From contig JAOZKP010000165.1 of assembly GCA_029935295.1 (NCBI GenBank), forward strand, positions 1 to 6,449: 6,449 nt of DNA. Reading direction: 5' to 3'. How positions within the stretch are numbered: position 1 is the first letter of the stretch; every line of letters starts with the position of its first letter. A program made the translations under genes and the position numbers. This document shows, in pieces, positions 5,874-6,449 of this stretch. The notes under the pieces are model-generated. The model was given only the letters and a program-made list of their open reading frames with translations. It did not search any database and was not told where the DNA came from. The DNA comes from a bacterium (lineage in GTDB: Bacteria; Desulfobacterota; Anaeroferrophillalia; Anaeroferrophillales; Tharpellaceae).

Positions 5874-6449
5874 TTAAAGCGGGCAGGAGATCAGAGTCTG
5901 CTCTGAAAGTAAAGTTTCATCAATGCCGGCAATCATAACCCGGCGGCCTTCCATATGCAGTTTTCCGGCACAGTAAAGGGCAATCGCCTGCGGGAAAATT
6001 TTGTGCTCACACTTTAAGATGCGAGCCTTGAGATCATCTTTGCTGTCGCCGGCAAGAACCGGTACTGCCGCCTGAATAATTATCGGCCCGTGGTCAACTT
6101 TTTCATCAACAAAATGGACCGTACAACCGGCCAGCTTGACCCCGTAATTAAAGGCCTGAGCCTGACCGTCAGTACCTGGGAATGCAGGCAGAATTGCCGG
6201 ATGGATATTTATCACCCGATCCGGAAAAGCTTCCAGCAAACCCGTCCCGACAACCCGCATGAAACCTGCCAGGACCACCAATCCGACACCGCTTTCCTGT
6301 AAAACCCGAACCAGTTCTTTATCAAAATCTGACCGCTCAGGATAATTGCCATGTTTGACAACCCGGGTCGCAATCCCGTTATCAGCCGCCCGGGTCAAAC
6401 CGTAAGCCGCGGGATCATTACTGATAACTACTGTGATTTCGCCATCAAT
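5874..6449 (-). CDS. purN: Phosphoribosylglycinamide formyltransferase (GAR transformylase), N-terminus cut off
   Basis: The third step of de novo purine synthesis: it transfers a formyl group from 10-formyltetrahydrofolate to GAR, giving FGAR, in the cytosol. The visible 191 residues read in frame to the right edge, starting IDGEITVVISNDPAAYGL. Catalytic residues are visible as Asn81 and His83 in NIHPAILPAFPG and Asp119 in VDHGPIIIQ (numbered from the first visible residue). Their spacing equals that of E. coli N106, H108 and D144, so about 25 N-terminal residues, including the phosphate-binding SG-GSN loop, lie beyond the edge. The TTG at 6398-6396 is an internal leucine in the conserved AYGL stretch, not the start. 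The stop is TAA. The C-terminal extension after the EGRRV strand is ordinary. One variation is Asp in FPGTDGQ where I would expect His in many homologues. purM often lies upstream of purN in related bacteria but is out of view. Confidence 0.96.
   Translation of the reverse strand: MDGEITVVISNDPAAYGLTRAADNGIATRVVKHGNYPERSDFDKELVRVLQESGVGLVVLAGFMRVVGTGLLEAFPDRVINIHPAILPAFPGTDGQAQAFNYGVKLAGCTVHFVDEKVDHGPIIIQAAVPVLAGDSKDDLKARILKCEHKIFPQAIALYCAGKLHMEGRRVMIAGIDETLLSEQTLISCPL

Noticed and set aside
6396..6398. TTG as the start codon of purN, giving a 174-residue protein
   Set aside because: The frame stays open to the right edge and the upstream residues (ITVVISNDPAAYGL) are conserved PurN sequence, so the TTG is an internal leucine.

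Overview
The window looks like chromosomal housekeeping DNA from a Gram-negative, selenocysteine-using bacterium. I favour a deltaproteobacterium of the Desulfuromonas/Geobacter kind. The basis is a SPOR-domain envelope protein, a selenocysteine tRNA, a PurN of the FPGT-GQ-QAF-YGVK type and an APH/P-loop dual-kinase fusion. This placement is inference from protein style, not from a database match. I saw no insertion sequence, phage gene, CRISPR array or other sign of recent transfer.

Layout, left to right. Positions 1-88 (minus) carry a selenocysteine tRNA whose last acceptor bases lie beyond the left edge. A strong sigma70-type promoter for it sits at 127-155. Positions 249-1628 (minus) encode a 459-residue single-pass membrane protein with an N-terminal zinc ribbon, an acidic cytoplasmic linker, one membrane helix, a long Ala/Pro/Ser-rich linker and a C-terminal SPOR domain. 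A 255-bp divergent intergenic region (1629-1883) holds promoters for this gene and for the rightward lon gene. Positions 1884-4268 (plus) encode a complete Lon-family ATP-dependent protease that starts with GTG and has a divergent middle section. Positions 4269-5831 (minus) encode a 520-residue fusion of an aminoglycoside-phosphotransferase-like kinase and a P-loop kinase. Upstream of it, 5874 to the right edge (minus) is purN, missing about 25 N-terminal residues.

How the parts relate. purN and the dual kinase are probably one leftward transcription unit with a 42-bp gap. The unit meets lon tail-to-tail with no base between the two stop codons. A good intrinsic terminator for the leftward unit lies inside the 3' end of lon, so the codons of Lon's variable C-terminal tail also encode that terminator. 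The purN-kinase gap contains an AU-rich hairpin that covers the kinase ribosome binding site and is followed by eight U residues, a possible attenuator.

I found no convincing new multi-gene system. The points most worth a second look are the Lon protein lacking the usual conserved helix before the AAA+ module, the zinc-ribbon/SPOR architecture, and the overlapping 3'-end control of lon and the kinase operon.
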